Shown here in pieces: positions 16,696 through 24,656 of a stretch of DNA of 64,000 bases. Position 1 is the stretch's first letter; each line of letters begins with the position of its first letter. The translations under genes were made by a program, and so were the position numbers. Origin of the DNA: an uncultured Ruminococcus sp. (lineage in GTDB: Bacteria; Bacillota; Clostridia; Oscillospirales; Ruminococcaceae). The notes under the pieces were generated by a model. That model saw nothing but the letters and a program-made list of their open reading frames with translations. It made no database searches and was not told where the DNA came from. The stretch lies in contig CAMKMD010000002.1 in the NCBI GenBank assembly GCA_946413815.1, positions 1 to 64,000 of the forward strand, in the 5' to 3' direction.

Positions 16696-17811
16696 TCAGT
16701 AGTTGATAGTGAGGACGTACATTACCTCGTCCTTGGAATAGTGTACCTGGTCAGAGAGCCATACGTACTCGCCGGCTTCCCATATCTCACCGTCATCGAA
16801 GAGCTTTTCCACTGCATCATCGAAGGTCTCACGGTCGGAGAACATCACCTCTACCGTGCGGCTCTCCTCGTTCCTGAGCATAGCTGCACCGAGGGATTCA
16901 AGGTTGTAGCAGTCGAAGTAGCAGCCATTGTGGACGAAGTAGTTATCTTCAACGGCGGTGCAGACCGGCACGAATTCCTGGTCAGCGTCTATGACGCGGG
17001 TGCGGAGCAGCATATGGTCGTTGATAAGGAAGTAGGTGTGTCTGAGGTAGCCGTCCCCGCCTGCATCCTCTGCAGCGTCCATACTCTCCGGGTCATCCCA
17101 GGTAAGGTCGAGCCAGTAATAATTACCGTCAAGATTCACGTAATTCCAGGCGTGGCGCTCAGTGCCGGCACTTCCGGAGCACATTCCCGACTCTATCCCC
17201 AGCTTGTTCATGATGTAGACAAAGGCCTCGGAATAGCCCTGACAGACTGCGTCGCCGTTTACAAGGCATCCGTAGGCAGTTCCCCAGAGGCCGTTCTTTC
17301 CTGCGCCTGACCCATTCTGGTCGTAGGTGGTGGAGCGTATTATGGTATCGTGTATGTAAAGTATCCTGCTGTAGTCGTCAAGCCCCTCGGGTATGGAGTC
17401 TGTCAGCTCCTGTGCCTTCTGCTCAAGGCGGGCGGACATTTCCTTCAGCTGAAGCGGGGTGAGATTGTCGAGGGCATCGAATACCACCTCCGTGTTCTTT
17501 GTCCCGGTGGTTATGGTGTAGCCGTCTATCCAGAATATATCAGGAGCCTTGCGCTGTATCGCATCCATCGTAGCGGTTATGAGCGCCGGCTCTACGTTTC
17601 TGTTTATAGTTACCTTTGTCCTGAACTGGCGCAGCTCGCCTGTGAACATATCATATAGCAACTCGGGAGTTATCTCCTCCCCGGCTGGTACTGACGTGAC
17701 GGATATGTCCTCAGCAGGCAGTATCATCTCAGGTATCTTTTCAAGATCTATCCCGCAGCCGGTCAGCATGAGCGAAAGGGCTGCAGCAATAATGATCATT
17801 TTTTCTCTCAT
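16696..17811 (-). CDS. Transglutaminase-like lipoprotein
   Basis: The N-terminal signal with lipobox LTGCG (Cys near 19) indicates a membrane-anchored extracytoplasmic protein. A transglutaminase-like cysteine peptidase core is visible: GDAVCQGYSEAF (catalytic Cys near 190), ERHAWNYVNLDGNYYWLDLTW (His near 219, Asp near 234). Such proteins are peptidases or cross-linkers acting on cell-surface substrates; the target here is unknown. 371 residues. Its own promoter lies at 17863-17891, and tcdA follows after a few bases with no obvious functional link. Confidence 0.85.
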   Translation of the reverse strand: MREKMIIIAAALSLMLTGCGIDLEKIPEMILPAEDISVTSVPAGEEITPELLYDMFTGELRQFRTKVTINRNVEPALITATMDAIQRKAPDIFWIDGYTITTGTKNTEVVFDALDNLTPLQLKEMSARLEQKAQELTDSIPEGLDDYSRILYIHDTIIRSTTYDQNGSGAGKNGLWGTAYGCLVNGDAVCQGYSEAFVYIMNKLGIESGMCSGSAGTERHAWNYVNLDGNYYWLDLTWDDPESMDAAEDAGGDGYLRHTYFLINDHMLLRTRVIDADQEFVPVCTAVEDNYFVHNGCYFDCYNLESLGAAMLRNEESRTVEVMFSDRETFDDAVEKLFDDGEIWEAGEYVWLSDQVHYSKDEVMYVLTINY

Positions 17812-17862
17812 TCTGTTCTGTAGATTCTCCTTCTGTTTATGTGCCGATTACGGCCTTATACT

Positions 17863-17891
17863 ATTATATCATAGAAGAAACAGATTTTCAA
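17863..17891 (-). promoter_or_regulatory. Promoter of the transglutaminase-like lipoprotein gene
   Basis: On the minus strand TTGAAA (17891-17886), 17 bases, TATAAT (17868-17863), about 50 bases before the start. Confidence 0.75.
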
Positions 17892-18049
17892 CGCCTGCCG
17901 CTCCGGATGTAAAATTTTTTTCAATTAACTATGTTGAAAAGCATTAAAACAGGCAGTCTTATGTGATGATTGTACAAAATACCGATTTTTGATGGTTTTT
18001 TAAGCATAATTTTTTACACCTTCGTGACCGTTGTATTTTCAAAAGATTA

Positions 18050-18078
18050 TTGCATAAACAGCAAATCTGTGTTATAAT
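18050..18078 (+). promoter_or_regulatory. Promoter of the 174-aa membrane protein gene
   Basis: TTGCAT (18050-18055), 17 bases, TATAAT (18073-18078), about 70 bases before the ATG. The 339-base gap (17812-18150) holds this and the divergent promoter at 17863-17891; the AT-rich middle shows nothing else. Confidence 0.75.
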
Positions 18079-18150
18079 GTTAGATGAAGATTTATTGTAA
18101 TTTACAAATGAAAATTTGTCCCTTAATATCATTTCGGGAAGGAGTTTTTT

Positions 18151-18675
18151 ATGACGTATTTGCTCAGCAGTATTGATGACGCTATCGACAGAAAATTCCT
18201 CGTCACTAAGAGCGTTGCCGGACAGGTGGAGGCCGGTACCCTTGTGCACATCATGGGTGGCTCTCAGGACGGTATGGGTGTTTCCGTTGATTACCGTGTC
18301 GCCAGTACATATCAGGATTATACTATAAAGTTCGCATCACTGAAGGACTTCTCAAAGTGGGCGAGACCTGATAACTTTATCGCCCGTCACTATGACAAGC
18401 TCGACAAATTCGATATCCAGCAGTATATCAAAGTCAGCAACGCTTCTGTCACATCGATGCTGCCTGTCATCGGCATAGCACTGCTCATACTCTGGATCAT
18501 CTGTCTCGTACTTATCCCCAACAAGGTAGTTGGCGCGATCATTGCGGTACTTATGTCGGTTCTCGTCAGCTTTGCTATATTCAGATTCATCCACAACAGA
18601 AGGATGAAGATGCTTACCAAGCTATACAGCAAGATCGGCTCCGGATGGGCCGGCGGAGGAATCTCCATTAACTGA
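18151..18675 (+). CDS. Hypothetical membrane protein, 174 aa
   Basis: A soluble N-terminal domain of about 105 residues precedes two hydrophobic spans (about 107-127, MLPVIGIALLILWIICLVLI, and about 131-149) and a basic cytoplasmic stretch (RRMKMLTKLYSK). GGAAGGAG precedes the ATG. No family recognised. It is monocistronic and convergent with the six-gene signalling run, from which it is separated by three stacked hairpins. Confidence 0.8.
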   Translation: MTYLLSSIDDAIDRKFLVTKSVAGQVEAGTLVHIMGGSQDGMGVSVDYRVASTYQDYTIKFASLKDFSKWARPDNFIARHYDKLDKFDIQQYIKVSNASVTSMLPVIGIALLILWIICLVLIPNKVVGAIIAVLMSVLVSFAIFRFIHNRRMKMLTKLYSKIGSGWAGGGISIN

Positions 18676-18681
18676 CAAAAT

Positions 18682-18707
18682 GCCGCAGGAAGATCACTGC
18701 GGCTTTT
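18682..18707 (+). terminator. Terminator of the 174-aa protein gene
   Basis: GCCGCAG (18682-18688) / CTGCGGC (18697-18703) followed by TTTT. Confidence 0.8.
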
Positions 18708-18751
18708 GCAGGCTGTCTGTGGGAGGCAGACGGTTTGTGTATAGAACACTC

Positions 18752-18779
18752 GGGCGGATGGTTTCCGCCCTTTTGTTTT
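18752..18779 (+). terminator. Second terminator hairpin
   Basis: GGGCGGA (18752-18758) / TCCGCCC (18764-18770) followed by TTTTGTTTT, 50 bases after the first hairpin. It may be a back-up terminator or the end of a short unannotated transcript. Confidence 0.75.
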
Positions 18780-18805
18780 GCCTGTTTTACGCTTATACAT
18801 ATGAA

Positions 18806-18834
18806 AAGGGACTGCCAGAGCAGTCCCTTGTTTT
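18806..18834. terminator. Bidirectional terminator
   Basis: AAGGGACTGC (18806-18815) / GCAGTCCCTT (18820-18829) with flanking A and T runs. It closes the minus-strand six-gene run. Confidence 0.85.
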
Positions 18835-18840
18835 ATGATA

Positions 18841-20169
18841 TCAATAACCCATATCCTTCATGCGCTTCTTGAAATCCGAGTTTACCTTTGCGACCTTCTT
18901 CTTATCCTTTGCCTGCTTCATGAGTTCGTTCATGGAAGGCGGATCGGGAGTGTCAACAACGGGCTGCGGATTGGAAACGGTATTGTCAGCCATGAAGCTG
19001 TTAAGACGCTTCTTGAAGGCTGAATCCCCGCCGGTAGGTACATTCTGAGTAAACTGGCTCGAAAGCTGCTTGCTCTGTGTGTACTGGCTCATGCTCCTCT
19101 TCGGAGGCGGAATGGGATGTGCACCCTCCGTTACATGGATGCTGCGTCCGCCGGTCTGCGGGTAGGCAGGTGCTGAATCGTAGGGATTCTGCGGAGCAAA
19201 TCCACCCTGCTGAGGATAGCCGCCCTGCTGGGGATAACCCTGCTGAGGATAGCCCTGCTGGGGATAGCCATAGCCCTGCTGAGGATAACCCTGCTGAGGA
19301 TAGCCCTGCTGAGGGTAGCCCTGCTGAGGATAACCCTGCTGAGGGTAGCCCTGCTGAGGATAGCCCTGCTGAGGATAGCCCTGCTGGGGATAGCCCTGCT
19401 GGGGATAACCCTGCTGAGGATAGCCCTGCTGGAGGTAGCCGCTCTGGACAGGCTGCTGCTGGGGCTGTGCAAAGGGATTCACAAATCCGCTCATGCCCTG
19501 CATCTGCGCGTCAACGGGCTGATCATAGAGAGCCTTGGGAGGCTCGGGAGCGCCGTTGTATGCCTGTACATCTGCCGGCTTATTATCTACAGGAGGCTCG
19601 TAGAAGGGATTGGATTCATCGGGCTCAGCGCTTGCGGCAAATTCGGCTGTTGCCTCAAATGTCGGTGCTGTGCTGAGTTCGCTTACGGAATCGTCGAAAT
19701 CTGCAAGGAAATCCGGTACGCCGGGATCAAAAGCAGGTGCAGCGGGAGCAGCGGGTGCTACGGGCTGTATCGGCTTATGTCTGGATTCCTTGAGCTGCTC
19801 TGCTGTTACAGAGGTGGTGGGTGAGGTGACAATCTCGCAGGTGGTATTCGTTGAGCTTGCTCTGTAGAGCAGGCTGATACAGCTGTCGCAGGGCTCTAAT
19901 ACCTTGTAGTCGCTGAACGAGATGGTTATCATCTGCTTGGCGTTCACCTGATTTGCAACTATCATGGACATGATAGCATTGGTCTCGGAGCATACAGTTA
20001 CTACTGATTCTCCGTTGACCCTGACTCCGGTAACTCCGGAGAAGATCTCGTCCTTATCGGTAATGATCAGGCAGAGGGATGAAGCGGGATCGACTACATA
20101 GTTGGGTCTCTCCTTTTTCACCTTGTCTGCGAGCATTTTCGAAGCGTTATATAATACGTTTATCTCCAT
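18841..20169 (-). CDS. Cytidine-deaminase-like domain fused to a PQQGY-repeat low-complexity tail
   Basis: 442 residues. Residues 1-115 resemble the zinc-dependent cytidine deaminase fold. VCSETNAI (Cys60, Glu62) matches the C-A-E motif and EPCDSC (Cys94, Cys97) the PCxxC motif, so zinc ligands and catalytic Glu appear present. Residues about 130-265 are Pro/Ala/Asp-rich. They are followed by about 15 near-perfect PQQGY units, then PQQGG units, and a basic C-terminus with SRxTxF-like segments ([21 protein letters not shown]). No signal peptide or membrane span. It is the last gene of a six-gene run with kinase, phosphatase, vWA and GGDEF proteins. Gln/Tyr/Gly-rich tails can drive condensation or act as phosphorylation platforms; that is inference. 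The substrate is unknown and nucleoside deaminase activity is not proven. Confidence 0.75.
   Translation of the reverse strand: MEINVLYNASKMLADKVKKERPNYVVDPASSLCLIITDKDEIFSGVTGVRVNGESVVTVCSETNAIMSMIVANQVNAKQMITISFSDYKVLEPCDSCISLLYRASSTNTTCEIVTSPTTSVTAEQLKESRHKPIQPVAPAAPAAPAFDPGVPDFLADFDDSVSELSTAPTFEATAEFAASAEPDESNPFYEPPVDNKPADVQAYNGAPEPPKALYDQPVDAQMQGMSGFVNPFAQPQQQPVQSGYLQQGYPQQGYPQQGYPQQGYPQQGYPQQGYPQQGYPQQGYPQQGYPQQGYPQQGYGYPQQGYPQQGYPQQGGYPQQGGFAPQNPYDSAPAYPQTGGRSIHVTEGAHPIPPPKRSMSQYTQSKQLSSQFTQNVPTGGDSAFKKRLNSFMADNTVSNPQPVVDTPDPPSMNELMKQAKDKKKVAKVNSDFKKRMKDMGY
19205..19440 (-). repeat. 15-bp in-frame tandem repeat encoding PQQGY
   Basis: About 15 copies of a 15-base unit (plus-strand CCCTGCTGAGGATAG with G/A variants at two wobble positions) encode [10 protein letters not shown] or LQQGY. 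The unit-to-unit changes are mostly synonymous, which suggests slippage expansion under protein-level selection. One unit is interrupted by an extra Gly-Tyr. Confidence 0.9.
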
Positions 20170-20204
20170 TTGATCTCACGCTTTCCTTTCAGGCTGTCCG
20201 CAAC

Positions 20205-21257
20205 TCAGCGTGTTCTTCTGAAGAAGCAGAGCTGATTCTTGCCGCCTGACTTAGCAGTGAACATAGCAGTCTCTGAACATCTGAAGAGATCCTCTGCGCT
20301 TCTTGCATCCTGCGGGAAGGTTGCTGCGCCGAAGCTTGCTGTTGTTGTGAATACCTCGCCTCTGATGTCGATAGGTGTATCAAAGATCTCGCTCATTCTG
20401 GTAACGAATACATATACGTCATCAGCTGTAAGACCGGAACCAAGGATGATACCGAACTCATCGCCGCCTATCTTGGCTGCGAATGCGTCATCACCGCAGA
20501 GTGCCTCGATCTTCTTTGCATAGGATACGAGCAGCTCGTCGCCGGTGCTGTGGCCGTAGTTATCGTTTATCCTTCTGAAGTCATCGAGGTCAACGTAGAT
20601 TACGCTGCACTCGTCGCCGGAAGCGATATGCTCCTCGAGGGTCTCCATGAAGAGCTGTCTGTTGGGCATCTGTGTAAGACGGTCGTAGTATGCAAGATAC
20701 TGAAGGACCTCATCCTTTTCCTGGATGATGCGGTTGGTCTCGATAGCCTCCTGGTAGCTCTTTGCGAGGTCATCGTGCATCTTCTCGTTCTTTGCAAGGA
20801 AGGCATAGAGGATAGCTGCGATAGCTACTGTAACGAGAGATACGATAGCGCCGGCAGGAAGGGAGCCCTTTCTGATGAATGATACGAATACTATAAGGTA
20901 AACGGTATTTGCAAGATTAAGAGCCGCTGCTGTGATAAGGCCCTTTTTGCGGTTTGTGAGTACCATGATGACGGACAGGAGGACCTGTACCTGTGCGATG
21001 ATACCCTGGATAGAAGAGTTGCCCTGATGGAGGATTCCGTTGAGCTGTCCGATGGCGGACATTCTGTCCTCACCGACGCCGTAGCGGTCACAGAGTGCTA
21101 CCAGGGCATCGATAGCCTGCTTGACTGCCGGATTATCCTTACTCTGGAATCTTCCCTGAATAAACCAGAAGAAGAGGAATAATATTGTGCAGACTATCAG
21201 GACAGGAATATTTGTATTACCTTTTTTCACGTTGTTAACGCTGGTATTGTTTCCCAT
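20205..21257 (-). CDS. Membrane diguanylate cyclase (GGDEF)
   Basis: 350 residues. There is a first span at about 17-34, a short extracytoplasmic region (about 35-85), further spans at about 86-101, 107-127 and 133-154, a coiled linker, then a GGDEF domain (about 185-345). The active-site motif is intact (IGGDEF, 263-268) and DLDDFRRINDNYGHS supplies metal ligands. No RxxD inhibitory site is visible just upstream of GGDEF. Expected reaction: two GTP to cyclic di-GMP. It lies 31 bases after the PP2C gene in the six-gene run. An AAGGAG site precedes the ATG. Confidence 0.93.
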   Translation of the reverse strand: MGNNTSVNNVKKGNTNIPVLIVCTILFLFFWFIQGRFQSKDNPAVKQAIDALVALCDRYGVGEDRMSAIGQLNGILHQGNSSIQGIIAQVQVLLSVIMVLTNRKKGLITAAALNLANTVYLIVFVSFIRKGSLPAGAIVSLVTVAIAAILYAFLAKNEKMHDDLAKSYQEAIETNRIIQEKDEVLQYLAYYDRLTQMPNRQLFMETLEEHIASGDECSVIYVDLDDFRRINDNYGHSTGDELLVSYAKKIEALCGDDAFAAKIGGDEFGIILGSGLTADDVYVFVTRMSEIFDTPIDIRGEVFTTTASFGAATFPQDARSAEDLFRCSETAMFTAKSGGKNQLCFFRRTR

Positions 21258-21288
21258 ATCAATTAACTCCTTTATAAATTAATCACGA

Positions 21289-22242
21289 TCACTTTTTACC
21301 GCCTTCATTGCGGCGTTTGATCTGATTTTTAAGACGCTGCTTTTCAAGGTTGGCTATCTGCTCCGCCTTGCGCGAAGCTGCCTTCTCCTTGTTTTCGTCG
21401 ACAACTTTTGTCAGTAATCCCTGCTTCTCCGCAGCGAGCTCGCTGTCGTAGACGCAGGAGAGGGTTATGTCGTCTTCTGTTCCGAAATGGGAACGCTTAG
21501 TCAGATTTTTCAGGATATTATCCTCAAGCTCGCTGAAATCCGTCAGCTGGCTTGAAATGATCGTATGATAGTCGAGGAAATCGTATTCGCTTCCAAAGGA
21601 GGTATACAGACCGTCTGTTGAAGCGAAGAGTGCGATTGGCCTTTCCTCTGTATAGAAGCTATTGAACATATCATAGGCATTGGTGTTGCACATCGAGGCA
21701 GTGATATTAGCAGGCGCGGATTCCTCATATTCCATAGGTGTGACCGTGCTTCCGTCATTATATACCGCAACAAGGGTGCCGTCACCGATCTGGATGCCGA
21801 ATGTGAAGCTGTCGCAGGTAACTGCGGCCATAAGTGTCGTGCCGTAATACGACTCTATTGCTATCTTCTCGAATTCCTCTTCTGTGAACGGTTCACGTTC
21901 CTTGTCTGTTACGGGGTTCTCGCTTATATGTCTGTTTACCGCCCCGTCCCAGCGTGCTATTATCTGTTTCTCGATACGTTTTATTATACTGTCATGGCGT
22001 TCCATGAACAGCTTTTCAAAATCTTCCGATGCCCCGAAGAAGTCCTCGACTGTCTCAAGGACCGCCCTGACCGCAAATTTTGAACCGAGATCGCTGCGGA
22101 AATGCTTCTTGCTTCCGTGTCCGTCGGCGGCTACTGCAACGCACCAGCTGTCGTACACACGAAAAGCTGAACTGTCCTGGCATACTATGCCGCGCTTCTC
22201 GTGACTTGCGCCCATGACAGAGTAGGAAAAGCCCCTGTACAT
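21289..22242 (-). CDS. PP2C-family serine/threonine phosphatase
   Basis: 317 residues, cytoplasmic. PP2C metal motifs are present: CQDSS (Asp23), AADGHGS (Asp40), FGIQIGDGTLVAVY near 178, FASTDGLYTSF near 205 and EDDITLSCVYD near 259. The C-terminal 45 residues are a basic coiled segment (KQGLLTKVVDENKEKAASRK). It lies between a vWA gene and a GGDEF gene. With the vWA protein and the kinase it makes the set known from TerY-P triads (TerY-like vWA, PP2C, kinase). It most likely removes phosphates placed by the neighbouring kinase. Confidence 0.92.
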   Translation of the reverse strand: MYRGFSYSVMGASHEKRGIVCQDSSAFRVYDSWCVAVAADGHGSKKHFRSDLGSKFAVRAVLETVEDFFGASEDFEKLFMERHDSIIKRIEKQIIARWDGAVNRHISENPVTDKEREPFTEEEFEKIAIESYYGTTLMAAVTCDSFTFGIQIGDGTLVAVYNDGSTVTPMEYEESAPANITASMCNTNAYDMFNSFYTEERPIALFASTDGLYTSFGSEYDFLDYHTIISSQLTDFSELEDNILKNLTKRSHFGTEDDITLSCVYDSELAAEKQGLLTKVVDENKEKAASRKAEQIANLEKQRLKNQIKRRNEGGKK

Positions 22243-22287
22243 AGATGTGAACTCCTTTCGATCGGTATGTCTCTGACCGGCAGGTTA

Positions 22288-23208
22288 TTACCATCCGGTG
22301 TCGAAGGGAACCGGGTCTGATTCGTCCTGCTCCTTGATGAGCTCCTGGATCTGCTGGCCGAGGAGTTTCTGCTTTGCAGCATAAACATCTGTCTCGCTGA
22401 GCTCGTGGTTCGTCTCATCGGAGAGAGTCATACTCTTGCTTCCGATCTGAGATGAAGTAACGGCGATGATCTTGATCATCTGTGCGAGCTGGCTTCCGGA
22501 GTAAGCGTGTACTACGGTATCCTTGCTTCCTGTAAACTCTGCAAGCATATCATCGTTAGCTTCGCTTCCGATACCAAGAGCTGCCTTCAGGCCGAACTTG
22601 TACCAGCTGTTGCCCTGAAGAGCCTTCAGTCCGCTCTTATAGTCATCTGAAGGATAGCCGTCAGTCATCAGGAATATTACAGGTGCGAATGAAAGTGACG
22701 GGGAATTGAGGAAGCTGTTGCGTGACATTCTCACGGAGAGCTCTCTGAAGGCCTCGCCCATGCTGGTTACGCCGTCAGCACGGAGTCTTGCCCACTCGAA
22801 TTCCTCGATGGATATAGGTGTTGAATACATCCACCTTACACTTGTTGAGAAGGTGAGAACTGCTACCTTTACATCGGTATCAGCCTCGCCGACACGTCTG
22901 ATCTCGGGGATAAGCTCTTCCATTACTGTATTGAGCTCGCCCATTTTCTTGCCCTTCATACTTCCGGATGTATCAATCAGGAAGAATATAACAAGACTTT
23001 TTCTGGATACTCCGGTAGCGCTGAGGGGATCATCGTCATCGAAGTCCAGAACGGGTTTTTTGGCCTTGGGTATTTCCGCAGCCGGCTCATTTCCCTGCTG
23101 AGGAGCGAGAGCTTCTGTTGCTGCCTCGGCAGCTGCTATCAGCGATTCAGTGCCGGGGGTCATCTGCTCCTGCTTCTTTTCAGTGCTTTCTGTACTCATA
23201 AGCTGCAT
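22288..23208 (-). CDS. von Willebrand factor A domain protein (TerY-like)
   Basis: 306 residues. A disordered N-terminus (1-70, Gln/Glu/Ala-rich) is followed by a vWA domain (about 72-265) with a complete MIDAS metal site: DTSGS (79-83), Thr148 in GVTSMG, and Asp183 in FLMTDGYPSDD. No signal peptide or membrane span, so it acts in the cytoplasm. It resembles the TerY-type vWA proteins that pair with a PP2C phosphatase and a kinase in stress-response triads. It probably binds a partner in a metal-dependent way, perhaps through phosphorylation. Confidence 0.9.
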   Translation of the reverse strand: MQLMSTESTEKKQEQMTPGTESLIAAAEAATEALAPQQGNEPAAEIPKAKKPVLDFDDDDPLSATGVSRKSLVIFFLIDTSGSMKGKKMGELNTVMEELIPEIRRVGEADTDVKVAVLTFSTSVRWMYSTPISIEEFEWARLRADGVTSMGEAFRELSVRMSRNSFLNSPSLSFAPVIFLMTDGYPSDDYKSGLKALQGNSWYKFGLKAALGIGSEANDDMLAEFTGSKDTVVHAYSGSQLAQMIKIIAVTSSQIGSKSMTLSDETNHELSETDVYAAKQKLLGQQIQELIKEQDESDPVPFDTGW

Positions 23209-23250
23209 ACGCCCTTTCTGTTTCTTTTTTTATTTGAAGATATATTGTAA

Positions 23251-24600
23251 TCATTTTATGAAAGCCTTGATCTCTCCGAAGTCAATCTCGAGACCGTTCC
23301 ATATCGGGAAGCCCTTTCCGGGCGCGATATCATAGAACTGGCCGTCAGGCATCTTTGTCTTCCAGGTCTTGTCGGAGGTATTCTTTATACCGAGAACACC
23401 GGGCTTGAGCTTGTTTTCAACAAGCTGTCCCGCTACTGTCTGGAAATCATCGGACTCGGGGTTTATCTCACACTCGAAGAACCTGCATCCCAGATACAGC
23501 GGCATACGGTAATCACGGTTGCTGAAGCCGAGTGTTGCAAACTCGCTTCCGCATTTCGGACATTTATATGTCCTGTCGTCGACCTTTTCGAACATGGAGG
23601 TGAAGTTGGTCCTTCCGCAGCTTCCGCACATAATGATCTCTGTACGGAGCCTTATGAAGAGCTTCTGCCACTCGTTCTCGATCATACGCTTGTTGGGCTC
23701 TCTTATACCTACTGTAAATGAGGTGATAAAAGCGTCTCTTATATAGTCCGGATAAATGCTCCAGAACTTTATAACATTGTCATGGATGCCTCTTACGGGG
23801 CGGTTCGACTTGTCATCGGGATCATATACGAACACCGCATTCTGTCCGTAGTGCTTGAGTTCCGATGATTCGGTAAGGCAGATATCCTTTACCACCTTCT
23901 CGCCCTCCATGGGGTCTCCGCGGAAGAGCAGCTTGAAAAGCACGACCGCAAGAGAATACTTATCAGTCTGCACATTAGGCTTGGCAATGCCTCTTACTAC
24001 CTCCGGGGCCATATATCCCGGCTTACCGCCGATACCGAAGTTGCTTCCGTCAGGTGCGATGTTATCACAGTCGCAGACCAGTATATCACCGGTATTCACG
24101 TTGATGAAGAAGCCTCCGTCGTTAAGGTCCTGATAGCTCTTACCGGAACGGTGGAGCTGTCTGAAGGCATTTACTATATTGATGACTGCCGTCACCATTG
24201 CAAAGAGGCTTGTGAACCTTACCGGCTTCTTTACTGCGTGGCCGGTGAGGTCGTCTATCTCGAGCCTGTATGTATTGAGGATATCAACGAAGGAATCGAA
24301 GCCCTCGGGACGGAGATCCATGATATAACCGAAGGTGCCGTCGGACTTCTCCTTGGTGAGGTACTTCGGCCAGAGGAACTTCTCGCTCGGCGGGCCGTCG
24401 TTGATGTTCTGCTGTATATTCTTCCTGAACGCCTGGGGGTTGCGGATCTTGTCAATGTCGTACCACTTGAGCGCCCACTTGATACCGTTGAATTCCACAA
24501 GGTATACGATACCCTGGCCGCCGCTTCCGATGATACTGAGAACCTTGGCATATCCGCCGAATTCCATTTCGACCTCCTGGCCGATCTTCAGCTCTATCAT
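23251..24600 (-). CDS. Divergent protein kinase with C-terminal zinc ribbon
   Basis: 449 residues. Kinase-like domain (about 1-315): glycine loop GSGGQGIVY (25-33), Lys45 in WALKWY, catalytic-loop Asp158 in YQDLNDGGF (the usual HRD becomes YQD and the loop Asn becomes Gly), metal-binding Asp177 in VCDCDN (in place of DFG), and MAPE (197-200). A zinc ribbon follows with Cys325, Cys328, Cys347 and Cys350, then a strand-rich C-terminal domain (about 365-449). This layout matches the kinase of TerY-P triads. Whether it phosphorylates protein or works as a pseudokinase is open. It sits 56 bases after the LRR gene and 42 before the vWA gene. Confidence 0.88.
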   Translation of the reverse strand: MIELKIGQEVEMEFGGYAKVLSIIGSGGQGIVYLVEFNGIKWALKWYDIDKIRNPQAFRKNIQQNINDGPPSEKFLWPKYLTKEKSDGTFGYIMDLRPEGFDSFVDILNTYRLEIDDLTGHAVKKPVRFTSLFAMVTAVINIVNAFRQLHRSGKSYQDLNDGGFFINVNTGDILVCDCDNIAPDGSNFGIGGKPGYMAPEVVRGIAKPNVQTDKYSLAVVLFKLLFRGDPMEGEKVVKDICLTESSELKHYGQNAVFVYDPDDKSNRPVRGIHDNVIKFWSIYPDYIRDAFITSFTVGIREPNKRMIENEWQKLFIRLRTEIIMCGSCGRTNFTSMFEKVDDRTYKCPKCGSEFATLGFSNRDYRMPLYLGCRFFECEINPESDDFQTVAGQLVENKLKPGVLGIKNTSDKTWKTKMPDGQFYDIAPGKGFPIWNGLEIDFGEIKAFIK

Positions 24601-24656
24601 TGTCTTTCATCCTTTCACAGTAGCTTTAGTTATGATACCGCCGTGCGGCAGCGGTG

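Noticed and set aside
19205..19440. CRISPR-like array
   Set aside because: The repeats are 15 bases with no spacers and are in frame within a gene, so this is a coding tandem repeat.
19077..19676. 199-codon plus-strand frame rich in [10 protein letters not shown] repeats
   Set aside because: It is the antisense image of the PQQGY repeat. A tandem coding repeat keeps several frames open without meaning.
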